Below are positions 1-8,578 of a stretch of DNA of 64,000 bases, one piece after another. The stretch's first letter is position 1, and every line of letters begins with the position of its first letter. A program made the position numbers and the translations under genes. The DNA lies in assembly GCA_002368355.1 (NCBI GenBank), contig AP018281.1, forward strand, positions 434,001 to 498,000, written 5' to 3'. The notes under the pieces were generated by a model that was not told the DNA's origin, did not search any database, and saw only the letters and a list, made by a program, of their open reading frames with translations. The DNA is from Chondrocystis sp. NIES-4102 (GTDB lineage Bacteria; Cyanobacteriota; Cyanobacteriia; Cyanobacteriales; Xenococcaceae).

Positions 1-2
1 AA

Positions 3-650
3 ATAGCTGCGGGGACTCATGAGAAAATACTCTTAGATTTTGGCATAGGCGCGATCGCCATTTTAAGTGTTGTGATTGCTATTTTTGTAGGTACAGCCTT
101 AATTAATAAGGAAATAGAGAAACGTACCTTACTGATGTTAATTCCCAAACCCATCAGTCGTGCCGAACTTATTCTAGGTAAACACTTAGGATTAACAGGG
201 GTTTTAGCAGTTATGCTAGTAATTATGATGGGAATTTATTTAGGTATGCTGAGTATATCTAAGATTGAATATCCTACAGTAGCCTTACTTATCGCAGGTG
301 CTTATCTTCTGTTAGAATTATCCCTCATTGTGGCAGTGGCGATATTATTTGGGGTGTTTACCAGTTCAATTTTGGCTACATTACTAAGTTTTGGAGTCTA
401 TTTAATGGGACACTTTAGTGAAGATTTAGTTGAATTAGGTAAACTCAGTAAGAATGCTAGCATTGAAAGTTTAACTACCAGTCTTTATCTAGTATTACCA
501 AATCTCTCTAGGTTAGACTTAAAAAATGATGCGGTTTATGGATTATTACCTAGTCCCCCAGAACTTATAAACCACGCCCTATATGGTTTACTCTATACAG
601 CTTTGCTCTTAATTATCTCTATGATGGTCTTTGCCCAAAAAGAATTTTAA
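3..650 (+). CDS. ABC-2 type transporter permease, 5'-truncated by window edge
   Basis: This is the C-terminal part of an integral membrane ABC-2 type permease, the membrane subunit of an efflux or export ABC transporter. The reading frame is open to the first base of the window, so the gene begins outside it; the GTG at 72 is an internal valine. Visible parts are a hydrophobic helix, then the cytoplasmic turn KEIEKRTLL..PKPISR typical of ABC-2 permeases, four or five further hydrophobic segments, and an end at QKEF. The ATPase partner is presumably upstream. The substrate cannot be told from this fragment. Confidence 0.8.
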   Translation: MAAGTHEKILLDFGIGAIAILSVVIAIFVGTALINKEIEKRTLLMLIPKPISRAELILGKHLGLTGVLAVMLVIMMGIYLGMLSISKIEYPTVALLIAGAYLLLELSLIVAVAILFGVFTSSILATLLSFGVYLMGHFSEDLVELGKLSKNASIESLTTSLYLVLPNLSRLDLKNDAVYGLLPSPPELINHALYGLLYTALLLIISMMVFAQKEF

Positions 651-886
651 GCTAAATAATACCTGATAAACTATAATTTAAAATCAACAAACAGATGTAA
701 CAATGGTCAAAAAATCCAAAAAATTACAATAGTTAAGGTCTCTAAATAAATGCGGTTTTGATTAAGATTTTTTAGTAAATTATAAGTATACTCAGCAAAA
801 AAACTAAAAATTGAGCGATATCAAAAAAATGCTGGTTAGCACAACCGCCTAATATACGTTAAAATCTTAGGAAGTTTGATAAGTCT

Positions 887-2095
887 ATGTCTGACAGTTC
901 TGGGTCAATTTTGCAGCTACAACCAAAAATAATGGTACTCAGTAACGTAAAACTTCTTATCGTTACCAGTAAAGTTCTCGATTGTATGGCGATCGCTACA
1001 ACCTTAGAGGCAGGAGGTATTAATTTTACCTACGATCTGATTGCAACCCAAGAACTAAGCGGTAATTTACCTCGTCAGAAGTATAACGCAATTTTATATA
1101 ATTATGCAGCAATCGTTACCGAGACTGGGGTTAATTCCCTGAGTGAAAAATTACAATGGTGGTGTCATCTTTACCCCCACACCCCTTTAATTTTAATTAC
1201 AGATACTTTAGGTGATGAACAAGCAGTAGAATTAATTCAGTCTGGAGTTAATGGGTATGTGTTGCGAGAAAACCTAGATAAATTACCAGAAGTTCTACAA
1301 AAGACTATTATAAATTTTATTAGCAATCAAACTGTTATCGCTGCTCAACAAGATCTAATTAAGCAACAGCAAGAAAAAATTGCCCAACTAGAAGCAGAAA
1401 AACAAACTTGGTTAGCACAACAACAAGCCAAGCAAGAATATATTTCCCATCTAAATCATGAGTTGCGTAGCCCGATATCTTCAATTATTAGCTTTGCAAC
1501 CATGCTTAAAGAACAGTACTATGGTCGTCTAAATACCAAACAAATGCAATATGTCACCCTGCTACATAACGTTGGCAAGCATATGTTGGATTTAGTTAAT
1601 AATTATCTAGACTTAGTTAAAATCGACGCAAACAAACAAAGTTTAGAATTAGAAAGATTAGCCGTAGAAGAAGTTTGTCAAGCAGCTTTATTTATGGTAG
1701 CCGAAAAAGCCAATCAAAAAGGATTACAACTAAATTTTAAATTGGCAGAAAATATAGACTTTTGTACGGCTGATTCTTTACGTCTTAAGCAAATATTAGT
1801 AAACTTACTCAGCAATGCTATTAAATTCACCGAAAAAGGTTCAATCACCCTACAAGTAACCCTGCAAGGAGAAAGAATTTACTTTGCTGTGAATGATACA
1901 GGTATTGGCATTGCTAAAAATAATCTTACTAAACTATTTCAACCCTTCCCTCAGATCACTACCCACCACGAAAGTACAGGTTTAGGTTTAACTTTATCAA
2001 AAAAATTAGCCCAACTTCACGGTGGAGATATTACAGTAACTTCAGTGCTTGGTAAGGGTAGCTGTTTTACCCTAGATATACCCCAACATCAATAA
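887..2095 (+). CDS. Histidine kinase with degenerate N-terminal receiver-like domain
   Basis: Two-component sensor histidine kinase of 402 residues. Residues about 20-145 resemble a receiver domain, but the stretch where the phosphoacceptor Asp is expected reads NAILYNYA, so that domain probably does not accept phosphate. A coiled coil (about 155-185) leads to a HisKA domain with the phospho-His in HELRSP (about residue 191). The ATPase domain has the N box (LLSNAIKF), G1 (DTGIGIA) and G2 (GLGLTLS). There are no membrane segments, so it should be cytosolic. The response regulator partner is not adjacent. The family call is safe; the signal is unknown. Confidence 0.9.
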   Translation: MSDSSGSILQLQPKIMVLSNVKLLIVTSKVLDCMAIATTLEAGGINFTYDLIATQELSGNLPRQKYNAILYNYAAIVTETGVNSLSEKLQWWCHLYPHTPLILITDTLGDEQAVELIQSGVNGYVLRENLDKLPEVLQKTIINFISNQTVIAAQQDLIKQQQEKIAQLEAEKQTWLAQQQAKQEYISHLNHELRSPISSIISFATMLKEQYYGRLNTKQMQYVTLLHNVGKHMLDLVNNYLDLVKIDANKQSLELERLAVEEVCQAALFMVAEKANQKGLQLNFKLAENIDFCTADSLRLKQILVNLLSNAIKFTEKGSITLQVTLQGERIYFAVNDTGIGIAKNNLTKLFQPFPQITTHHESTGLGLTLSKKLAQLHGGDITVTSVLGKGSCFTLDIPQHQ

Positions 2096-2155
2096 AATAA
2101 ATTAAGCAAGATTGGCTACCATAACAATAGTTAATAATTGCTTAATGGTTAAATC

Positions 2156-2959
2156 ATGAGTCTAGAAAAATTAGAACGAATAAAAAGCATTTTACAGGAT
2201 ATGGAACAGGCGATAATTGCCTATTCTGGGGGAGTCGACAGCACTTTAATTGCTAAAATTGCCTACGATGTTTTAGGCGATCGCGCTTTAGCAGTTACGG
2301 CGGTATCCCCTTCCCTCCTACCCGAAGAATTAATTGAGGCTCAAGCTCAAGCAGCAGAAATCGGTATAAAACATGAGTTGGTGGAAACCAAAGAGATGGA
2401 TAACCCTAACTACACCTCCAACCCCATTAACCGTTGTTACTTCTGTAAAAGTGAACTTCACGACACCCTAAAACCCTTAGCCCTCCAACGTGGCTATCCC
2501 TATATAGTTGATGGTGTTAATGCCGATGATCTTACTGACTATCGCCCAGGTATTCAAGCAGCCAAAGAAAGAGGCGCGCGATCGCCCTTAGCTGAAGTAG
2601 GTGTTACTAAAGCAGAAGTACGAGCAATTTCTCAAACCCTAGGCTTACCCTGGTGGGATAAACCTGCTCAACCTTGTCTTAGTTCTCGTTTTCCCTATGG
2701 CGAAGCAATTACTATCGATAAATTACAACGGGTAGGGCGTGCAGAAATTTATCTACGTCAGTTAGGTTATCAAAATATCCGTGTTCGTTCCCAAGCAGAT
2801 ACAGCAAAAATTGAACTTCAAGCTCAAGATATTCCCCAGTTTGTACAGCAAGTTGATCTATCTCAAGTTGTGAAAACTTTTCAGGATTTAGGTTTTATTT
2901 ATGTCACCCTCGATTTAGAAGGTTATCGTAGCGGTAAACTCAATCAAGTGCTACAATAA
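2156..2959 (+). CDS. larE: ATP-dependent sacrificial sulfur transferase LarE
   Basis: LarE-family PP-loop enzyme. In the lactate racemase system LarE adenylates and then thiolates the nicotinic-acid-derived precursor of the nickel-pincer cofactor, giving up its own cysteine sulfur. The PP-loop SGGVDS is at residues 24-29, a conserved CYFC pair at 94-97, and the PCLSSR motif carries Cys174, which aligns with the sacrificial cysteine of characterised LarE. Length (267 aa) fits the family. larB, larC and larA are not in the window, so the role here may lie in another nickel-pincer or sulfur-transfer route. It follows the kinase gene by 60 bp on the same strand. Confidence 0.88.
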   Translation: MSLEKLERIKSILQDMEQAIIAYSGGVDSTLIAKIAYDVLGDRALAVTAVSPSLLPEELIEAQAQAAEIGIKHELVETKEMDNPNYTSNPINRCYFCKSELHDTLKPLALQRGYPYIVDGVNADDLTDYRPGIQAAKERGARSPLAEVGVTKAEVRAISQTLGLPWWDKPAQPCLSSRFPYGEAITIDKLQRVGRAEIYLRQLGYQNIRVRSQADTAKIELQAQDIPQFVQQVDLSQVVKTFQDLGFIYVTLDLEGYRSGKLNQVLQ

Positions 2960-2998
2960 GTATGTATATATAACTCAAATAAATAAACCATCAAGCAT

Positions 2999-3202
2999 AT
3001 GGCACAAAGACTCAAGCGATGGGAATCTCCGCGCCAGCAAGGGCGAAATAACAAGGGTAGGGGCGGTTCTGCTAGGGCTAGGCAACTACGCAAACGGGAA
3101 CAAATGCTACGCCAGAAACTCAAAAACAACCACGACGAGCAATCACAACGCCAACTAGAGAGGGAATTATCTCCCTCTTTTTTTTTGCTTATTAGTTATT
3201 GA
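2999..3202 (+). CDS. Small highly basic conserved-type protein
   Basis: A 67-residue frame starting at ATG, about 40 bp after larE. Residues 1-45 are extremely rich in Arg, Lys and Gln (RLKRWESPRQQGR and similar), which suggests nucleic-acid or ribosome association; that is inference. The last ten residues become hydrophobic because the frame runs through a hairpin and T-tract that look like a Rho-independent terminator. The true C-terminus may therefore be an accident of the terminator, or the protein may have shifted frame in its tail. The family was not recognised. Confidence 0.5.
   Translation: MAQRLKRWESPRQQGRNNKGRGGSARARQLRKREQMLRQKLKNNHDEQSQRQLERELSPSFFLLISY
3159..3187 (+). terminator. 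Rho-independent terminator
   Basis: Seven-base stem AGAGGGA / TCCCTCT with a six-base loop, followed at once by a run of nine T. It lies inside the last codons of the small basic ORF and would end transcription coming from larE and that ORF. Confidence 0.8.
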
Positions 3203-3295
3203 TATTATTTTTGTTAAATAGACTGGGTTGATAATGAATTAGTTTTGAGCTTTTAGCTATTAGCTTTAAATTTTTAAATGCTAGATCATAACTGA

Positions 3296-3402
3296 CTCCT
3301 ACCCCCTACCCCCTACCCACTACCTACTACCCACTACCTACTACCCACTACCTACTACCCACTACCTACTACCTACTACCTCCTGTCTCCTGTCTCCTCC
3401 AT
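3296..3402. repeat. Tandem heptamer tract (CCTACTA/CCTACCC type)
   Basis: About 100 bp built from near-perfect units of the form CCTACTACC, CCTACCC and CTACCCA, ending in a run of CTCCTGT units. The same vocabulary recurs in at least eight other gaps of this window, in both orientations and always between genes. It lies between the small basic ORF and the two-helix membrane protein; no gene is seen in 3203-3509. Confidence 0.9.
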
Positions 3403-3509
3403 AAAATCAGTAAAAATATACTAATTTCGATAATCACAAGGAAATTTAGCTATCGTTAAGGGTGGAGAGTGGAAAGTAACCGATTTTATTAATAACCAAT
3501 TGAGTATCT

Positions 3510-3728
3510 ATGTCGATAGAAATAATCATACCTATTGCTGCCGTAATTATTTTATGGCTACTATTTAGTTGGTCAATCAAAGTCTTTAAAGCCAGTATTA
3601 CAACGTTATTGGTTATTTTGGCAATCTTGTTTATGTTACAGATTACTTTTGGCATCACTTCCCAACAGATCATACAGGAGATGGTTAATATAGTTAATAA
3701 CCTCAAGCAGTTGATTTTAGATAAGTAA
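3510..3728 (+). CDS. Small two-helix membrane protein, uncharacterised
   Basis: A 72-residue protein from ATG. It has two hydrophobic segments (about 4-22 and 29-50) joined by a short basic turn, then an amphipathic tail containing FGITSQQI and an NNL..LILDK end. The pattern resembles small conserved cyanobacterial membrane proteins of unknown function. The antisense frame over the same bases gives a less credible protein. It ends 11 bp from the convergent hydroxylase-like gene. Function unknown. Confidence 0.6.
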   Translation: MSIEIIIPIAAVIILWLLFSWSIKVFKASITTLLVILAILFMLQITFGITSQQIIQEMVNIVNNLKQLILDK

Positions 3729-3739
3729 ATCAATAACAA

Positions 3740-4468
3740 TTATTTAAAAACTTCTGCTAAACGCTGATCCCAGATTTGTTGATTTCTTTTCGCATCTTGA
3801 ATAAAGGGCGACCAACGAATTAAATTAATTAATATATTATTGAGTGCAGAAGCAGGGAAACGTGTAGGTCTAACTATATCCAAAAATAATACAACTCGCA
3901 GATCATTACTTTTATTCCAGGCTTCATGCTCATAAGAATCATCAAATACTAAACATTTACCCTCCTCCCAGTGACGTACCTCTTGATCTACCCGAATACC
4001 ACATTGTTCTTTAGCTTCGGGAACTTTTAAAGCCAGGTGAGCGCGTAAAACACCCTTATAAGGCCCACGATGTGCAGGAATATGTTTACCTGGTAGTAAT
4101 ATGGAAAAAAATGCCGTTTTCAACCCAGGAATTTGCTCAACGATCGCTGTAGTTTGGGGACAATAATTACAATTGCGTCCCATTTTAATACCATAACCAT
4201 AAAGAAAAAAGGTTTTCCAAAGATTATCGGTAGTTAAAGAGGCTTGATCTGTCGAAATATCCTGAAAATTGGGTAATTGCTCGCTATAGTTTAAGATTAC
4301 GTCTAATTCTTTCCTGATAACTTCCCAGTTAGATTCTAATAAAGACACCCAGCTAAATTGATCTGGTTCTAAAAAGGGAGTGGTATCAACCAAAGAATAA
4401 TGGGTTAGGAATTGCTCTAAACCCCAAATAAGATTTTTACCCAGTTTATTAACTATAAATTCTCTCAT
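3740..4468 (-). CDS. Aspartyl/asparaginyl beta-hydroxylase family protein
   Basis: 2-oxoglutarate/Fe(II)-dependent dioxygenase-type protein of the Asp/Arg/Pro hydroxylase family, which includes LpxO and mammalian AspH. Metal and cosubstrate motifs are visible: HRGPYKGVLRAHL (iron His and a downstream Arg) and FDDSYEHEAWN (second metal His). The substrate may be a protein side chain or a lipid acyl chain; the sequence does not say. The ATG chosen gives MREFIVNK; an upstream TTG would add only three residues. It is convergent with the small membrane protein and follows, at 57 bp on the same strand, the gamma-carbonic-anhydrase-like gene. Confidence 0.85.
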   Translation of the reverse strand: MREFIVNKLGKNLIWGLEQFLTHYSLVDTTPFLEPDQFSWVSLLESNWEVIRKELDVILNYSEQLPNFQDISTDQASLTTDNLWKTFFLYGYGIKMGRNCNYCPQTTAIVEQIPGLKTAFFSILLPGKHIPAHRGPYKGVLRAHLALKVPEAKEQCGIRVDQEVRHWEEGKCLVFDDSYEHEAWNKSNDLRVVLFLDIVRPTRFPASALNNILINLIRWSPFIQDAKRNQQIWDQRLAEVFK

Positions 4469-4525
4469 GACAACCAATTAACTAATAACTCAGTAGTTAA
4501 AACATTGTTATAGCTCAAACTAAGA

Positions 4526-5053
4526 TTAATTAAATCCTAAATCAGTCCCAGTACCTGCATGAACTTGAGCAAGTTTTGTATATTTTAAAGCGTGTTCTTT
4601 AATTTCTGCTGCTTGATTCTCATTAACCTCTCTGACTTTAGTAGCTGGTACACCCATAACTAGCGATCGCGCCATCACATCTTTTGTCACCACACTTCCA
4701 GCACCAACAATACTACCAGCACCTACCCTCACGCCATCTAAAATAATCGCTCCAATGCCAATTAAACAACCAGTTTCGATATAGGCAGAATGAATTACCG
4801 CTCGATGTCCAATGGTTACATAGTCTTCAATGATCGTTGGTAAACCTGGATCTCCATGTAAAATTGCCCCATCTTGCACATTACTATATTTACCAACAAC
4901 AATTTTTTCCACATCTCCTCGCACCACTGCGCTATACCAAACGCTAGAGCCTTCATCTAAAAAGACATTCCCCACAACCGTTGCATTCTTGGCGATAAAA
5001 GCGCAATTAGCAATATCCAAAATACCTAATTGATCACAAGAAGATTCATCCAT
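4526..5053 (-). CDS. Gamma carbonic anhydrase-like hexapeptide-repeat protein
   Basis: Left-handed beta-helix protein of 175 residues, in the YrdA/PaaY/gamma-carbonic-anhydrase-like group. Hexapeptide turns such as VVGNVF, IVVGKY and IGHRAVIH are visible. The metal-ligand histidines are present in the expected stretches (ILHGD, IGHRAVIHSA). The C-terminal helix begins around GVPATKVREV. Many members bind zinc without proven hydratase activity, so carbonic anhydrase function is possible but unproven. It is divergent from the TIGR02652 gene. Confidence 0.88.
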   Translation of the reverse strand: MDESSCDQLGILDIANCAFIAKNATVVGNVFLDEGSSVWYSAVVRGDVEKIVVGKYSNVQDGAILHGDPGLPTIIEDYVTIGHRAVIHSAYIETGCLIGIGAIILDGVRVGAGSIVGAGSVVTKDVMARSLVMGVPATKVREVNENQAAEIKEHALKYTKLAQVHAGTGTDLGFN

Positions 5054-5150
5054 AATTACAATAAGCTCAACTATATCTGAGGATATTCAGACATTTTAAG
5101 CCAACTATATGCAGCCGTGTTATAAGGTAAAAGAACAAGACTTATTTTAT

Positions 5151-5657
5151 ATGAATTTAAGTTTACAATATCCTGTTTTTGGCCCTGAGATAGTTTGTCC
5201 CCATTGCCGACAGACAATACCTGCCCTCACCCTTACAGATACTTATCTCTGTACTCGTCATGGAGCTTTTGAGGCTGATCCCAAATTAAAAGAACTAATT
5301 CATTTACCTTCCCAAAGACGTTGGCGACGTTGGGAAAATCAATGGTATCGTCAACATACCCATCCTGATGGAATTCGTTTTGAAATTCACGAGGCTTTAG
5401 ATACCCTGTATACCGAAGGATATCGTGCGACAAAAGTAATTATTGCTAATCGTTACCGAGATTTAGTAAGTTCTTATTTAGGACATACCCATCCTTGGCG
5501 CGAGAAACCAGAGTTTAAATCCCCTAAATTATATGGTTTGCCGATTAGTTTTAGTCCTGAAGATAATCAAGAACCTTGTTGGGAAATAATTAATTTTATC
5601 CTAGAAAAAGAGCCTGGCGTTCCTCGTCACTATCCTTATCGTTTTTTATTTGACTAG
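5151..5657 (+). CDS. TIGR02652-type cyanobacterial zinc-motif protein
   Basis: Protein of 168 residues from the ATG chosen here; a start 14 codons upstream is possible but gives an atypical N-terminus. It carries a CxxC-x(14)-CxxH motif (CPHC ... CTRH) near the start. That is the hallmark I recall for TIGR02652, a family of about 170 residues found only in cyanobacteria, so a zinc-ribbon-like fold is likely. The rest is rich in Trp, Arg and His. Function unknown. The next gene starts 21 bp downstream, suggesting co-transcription with the VOC protein. Confidence 0.8.
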   Translation: MNLSLQYPVFGPEIVCPHCRQTIPALTLTDTYLCTRHGAFEADPKLKELIHLPSQRRWRRWENQWYRQHTHPDGIRFEIHEALDTLYTEGYRATKVIIANRYRDLVSSYLGHTHPWREKPEFKSPKLYGLPISFSPEDNQEPCWEIINFILEKEPGVPRHYPYRFLFD

Positions 5658-5678
5658 GGGAATTATCACAAAAATATA

Positions 5679-6125
5679 ATGCACCATGTTTCAATTCGGA
5701 CAGCCAATATTCATCGAGCGATCGCTTTTTATGAACAATTGGGTTTTACTGTCCAAGAACGTTTTACTACAGGATATACTTTAGCTTGTTGGCTAACTGG
5801 GCTTGCAGGGAGAATAGAATTAATTCAAATTCCCGAACCTAAACCTGCTCCTGATGCCTTTAATGATGAACATTACGTAGGTTACTATCACCTGTCTTTC
5901 GATTTAACCGATATAACCCCCGACTTAACTGCTTGGGTGGAAGAATTACAACAAAAATTTCTTACTACAGATAATTCCGAACTCCCACCTCTACAAGTAT
6001 TACTAAAACCCCAACAACAAATGATTGGCGACTATGTATATGAGGTTGCTTTTCTTGCTGATGCGGACGGTTTACCTCTAGAATTTATTCGGGTTTTAAG
6101 TAAAAATACAAGTGCTTGGCGTTAA
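5679..6125 (+). CDS. VOC/glyoxalase-superfamily protein
   Basis: Vicinal-oxygen-chelate fold protein of 148 residues with two beta-alpha-beta-beta-beta modules. Candidate metal ligands sit at the usual places: His in HHVSI, Glu in GRIELIQ, His in YYHLSFD and Glu in LPLEFI. That pattern fits a glyoxalase-like metalloenzyme or an isomerase or dioxygenase relative. It is short for two-domain extradiol dioxygenases. Substrate unknown. It follows the TIGR02652 gene closely on the same strand. Confidence 0.8.
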   Translation: MHHVSIRTANIHRAIAFYEQLGFTVQERFTTGYTLACWLTGLAGRIELIQIPEPKPAPDAFNDEHYVGYYHLSFDLTDITPDLTAWVEELQQKFLTTDNSELPPLQVLLKPQQQMIGDYVYEVAFLADADGLPLEFIRVLSKNTSAWR

Positions 6126-6173
6126 CTTTTAGCTTCTTAGTTTATAACTCTGAGCTTCTTAACTCTTAGCTTT

Positions 6174-6264
6174 ACTCGTTACTCGTTACTCGTTACTCCT
6201 TCCCCACTGACTCCTGTCTCCTGTCTCCCCTATCCTTTCTCCTGTCTCCTGTCTCCTTTCTCCC
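6174..6264. repeat. Tandem repeat tract (ACTCGTT and CTCCTGT units)
   Basis: Three ACTCGTT-type units run into CTCCTGTCTCC units, preceded by TTAGCTTCTTAGC-like words. The same order of modules is found at 20845-20966 and 37494-37830. It lies just upstream of the restriction-modification genes. Confidence 0.85.
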
Positions 6265-6310
6265 AAAATTGTATACTATGGTCTGAACTATACATAGATC
6301 CTATAGCTCA

Positions 6311-8578
6311 ATGACCAACGACCAAAAGAAACAATTAGAAACCCAACTTTGGAACATTGCCGACTCGTTGCGAGGTAAAATGAACGCGGATGAGTTTCGG
6401 GATTATTGTTTAGGGTTTATTTTTTATAAATATTTGTCTGAGCGTTTGTATCTTTATGCTAATGAGATTTTAAGCGAGGATAAGCTGGATTTTCTGGCAA
6501 TTGATGAAAATTCTGAGACAGGAAAAGAATATTTAGCAGCAATTAAAGAAGAATGTATCGCGCAGTTGGGTTATTTTCTCAACCCTTCGGAATTATTTAG
6601 TTCTTTGGCTAAACGGGCTTTAGGTAATAAGGGGAATGGCGAAGAGATTAACGACAGTGAAATTGAACATTCAACGTTTATTTTAGACGACTTAACCCAA
6701 GTATTAGCTAATATAGAGCGATCGACGATGGGAGAAGCCAGCGAGGATGATTTTGATCGCCTGTTTGAGGATTTAGATCTCACTTCTACTAAGTTGGGGC
6801 GCACACCAAGAGCGAAAAATACTTTAATAGCTAAGATTTTGGTGCATCTAGATAAGATAGACTTTCGTCTAGAAGATAGTAACAGTGATGTATTGGGAGA
6901 TGCCTATGAATATTTAATTGGGCAATTTGCTAGTGGGGCTGGGAAAAAAGCAGGGGAGTTTTATACACCTCAACAGGTTTCTGAAGTATTAGCCAAGATA
7001 GTTACTACAGGCAAAGATCGGCTCAAGTCGGTTTATGATCCTACCTGTGGATCTGGTTCTTTATTGTTGCGCGTGGCTAAAGAAGTCGATGAGGTGGCGC
7101 ACTATTACGGACAGGAAATGAACCGTACTACTTATAACCTGGCGCGGATGAATATGATTCTGCACGGGGTACATTATCGTAATTTTGATCTTAAGCAGGA
7201 GGATACATTAGAAAGCCCCCAACACCCAGGAAAGAGGTTTGAGGCGGTGGTAGCTAATCCCCCATTTTCCGCACAGTGGAGTGCTAGTAAGCTATTTGAG
7301 TCGGATGATCGCTTTAGTCAGTATGGTAAACTCGCCCCTAAATCTAAAGCTGATTTCGCTTTTGTTCAGCATATGCTACATCATCTGGATGATAATGGTA
7401 CAATGGCGGTGGTTTTACCCCACGGGGTTTTGTTTCGTGGTGCAGCCGAGGGGGATATTAGGCGGTATTTAATTAAAGATCGTAATTGGTTGGATGCGGT
7501 GATTGGTTTACCTGCTAACGTTTTTTATGGTACTAGTATACCTACTTGTATCTTAGTGTTTAAGAAGCGTCGGCAATTTGCAGGGGATATATTATTTATC
7601 GATGCCAGCGCACATTTTGAAAAAGCGAAGAATCAGAACTATTTACGTCCCCAGGATATCTATAAGATTGTTACTACCTATAGGGAACGATTAATTGAGG
7701 ATAAATACAGTTATCGGGCAGATTTGGCAGAAATTGCGGAAAATGATTTTAATTTAAATATTCCTCGTTACGTGGATACTTTTGAAGAAGAAAAAGCGAT
7801 CGATCTACAAGTAGTCTCCATTGCATTAGAAAAAACTCAGGAGATACTAGAAATTGCAGACACAGAGATAAATAAATTCTGTAGAGAGTTAGAGATTCCT
7901 ACTCCTAAAGGGTGCAATATTAATTTATTACAAGCATATAAAAAGGGAGTGATGCAAAAAATATTCTCCCAACAAATCCGCTTTAAACAAGACGATGGTA
8001 AACCCTTTCCTGATTGGCAAAAGAAAAAGCTAGGTGAAGTAGCCAATTTTCATAAAGGAAAAGGAATTTCAAAAGACAATTTAGTGGATTCTGGTAAATT
8101 GAAGTGTATTAGATACGCAGAGCTTTATACATCTTACAATGAAGTAATTAATCATGTTTTATCCTCTACCAATTTAGATTCTCACGATTTAATTCTAAGC
8201 ATAGAAAATGATGTAATAATTCCTTCTTCAGGTGAAACGTCTCTTGAAATAGCTAAGGCTGCTTGTGTCAAAATTTCTGGTGTTGCTTTAGGTGGCGACT
8301 TGAATATTCTTCGGACTAAGATAAATGGCTGCTTTTTAGCGCATTATTTAAATTACTATAAGAAGAATGAAATAGCTAGAATCGCTCAAGGTAATACAGT
8401 GGTTCATTTATATAATTCTCACTTAAAAACTATCAATATCGAAATTCCAGTAAATAAAGAACAAGAAAAAATTGCTAACTTCCTAACCTCCATCGATAAA
8501 AAAATAGATGCAGTAAGCTTACAAATAGAGAAAATCGAAGAGTTTAAAAATGGCTTGTTGCAAAAGATGTTTGTCTGA
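6311..8578 (+). CDS. hsdM: Type I methylase fused to half a specificity subunit (HsdM-HsdS')
   Basis: DNA N6-adenine methyltransferase subunit of a type I restriction-modification system with part of the specificity subunit in the same 755-residue chain. The HsdM part (1 to about 530) has the N-terminal helical bundle, the SAM-binding motif DPTCGSGS (about 243-250) and catalytic NPPF (about 316). It ends with a helical tail (FCRELEIP) typical of HsdM C-termini. Without a stop it continues into the central conserved region of HsdS (LLQAYKKGVMQKIFSQ), one target-recognition domain and the final helices (about 700-755). The first recognition domain is missing. No separate hsdS is in the window. 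hsdR lies 2 kb downstream. Confidence 0.92.
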   Translation: MTNDQKKQLETQLWNIADSLRGKMNADEFRDYCLGFIFYKYLSERLYLYANEILSEDKLDFLAIDENSETGKEYLAAIKEECIAQLGYFLNPSELFSSLAKRALGNKGNGEEINDSEIEHSTFILDDLTQVLANIERSTMGEASEDDFDRLFEDLDLTSTKLGRTPRAKNTLIAKILVHLDKIDFRLEDSNSDVLGDAYEYLIGQFASGAGKKAGEFYTPQQVSEVLAKIVTTGKDRLKSVYDPTCGSGSLLLRVAKEVDEVAHYYGQEMNRTTYNLARMNMILHGVHYRNFDLKQEDTLESPQHPGKRFEAVVANPPFSAQWSASKLFESDDRFSQYGKLAPKSKADFAFVQHMLHHLDDNGTMAVVLPHGVLFRGAAEGDIRRYLIKDRNWLDAVIGLPANVFYGTSIPTCILVFKKRRQFAGDILFIDASAHFEKAKNQNYLRPQDIYKIVTTYRERLIEDKYSYRADLAEIAENDFNLNIPRYVDTFEEEKAIDLQVVSIALEKTQEILEIADTEINKFCRELEIPTPKGCNINLLQAYKKGVMQKIFSQQIRFKQDDGKPFPDWQKKKLGEVANFHKGKGISKDNLVDSGKLKCIRYAELYTSYNEVINHVLSSTNLDSHDLILSIENDVIIPSSGETSLEIAKAACVKISGVALGGDLNILRTKINGCFLAHYLNYYKKNEIARIAQGNTVVHLYNSHLKTINIEIPVNKEQEKIANFLTSIDKKIDAVSLQIEKIEEFKNGLLQKMFV

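Noticed and set aside
2944-3129. 61-codon minus-strand frame
   Set aside because: Antisense shadow of the small basic ORF; its Cys/Arg/Leu composition is a mirror of the Arg/Gln codons.
3296-3402. Possible CRISPR array
   Set aside because: Units are about 7 bp and contiguous, without unique spacers of 30-40 bp, and no cas genes are in the window. The same holds for the other tracts.
3446-3739. 97-codon minus-strand frame
   Set aside because: Antisense of the two-helix membrane protein, which has the better start and a credible membrane topology.
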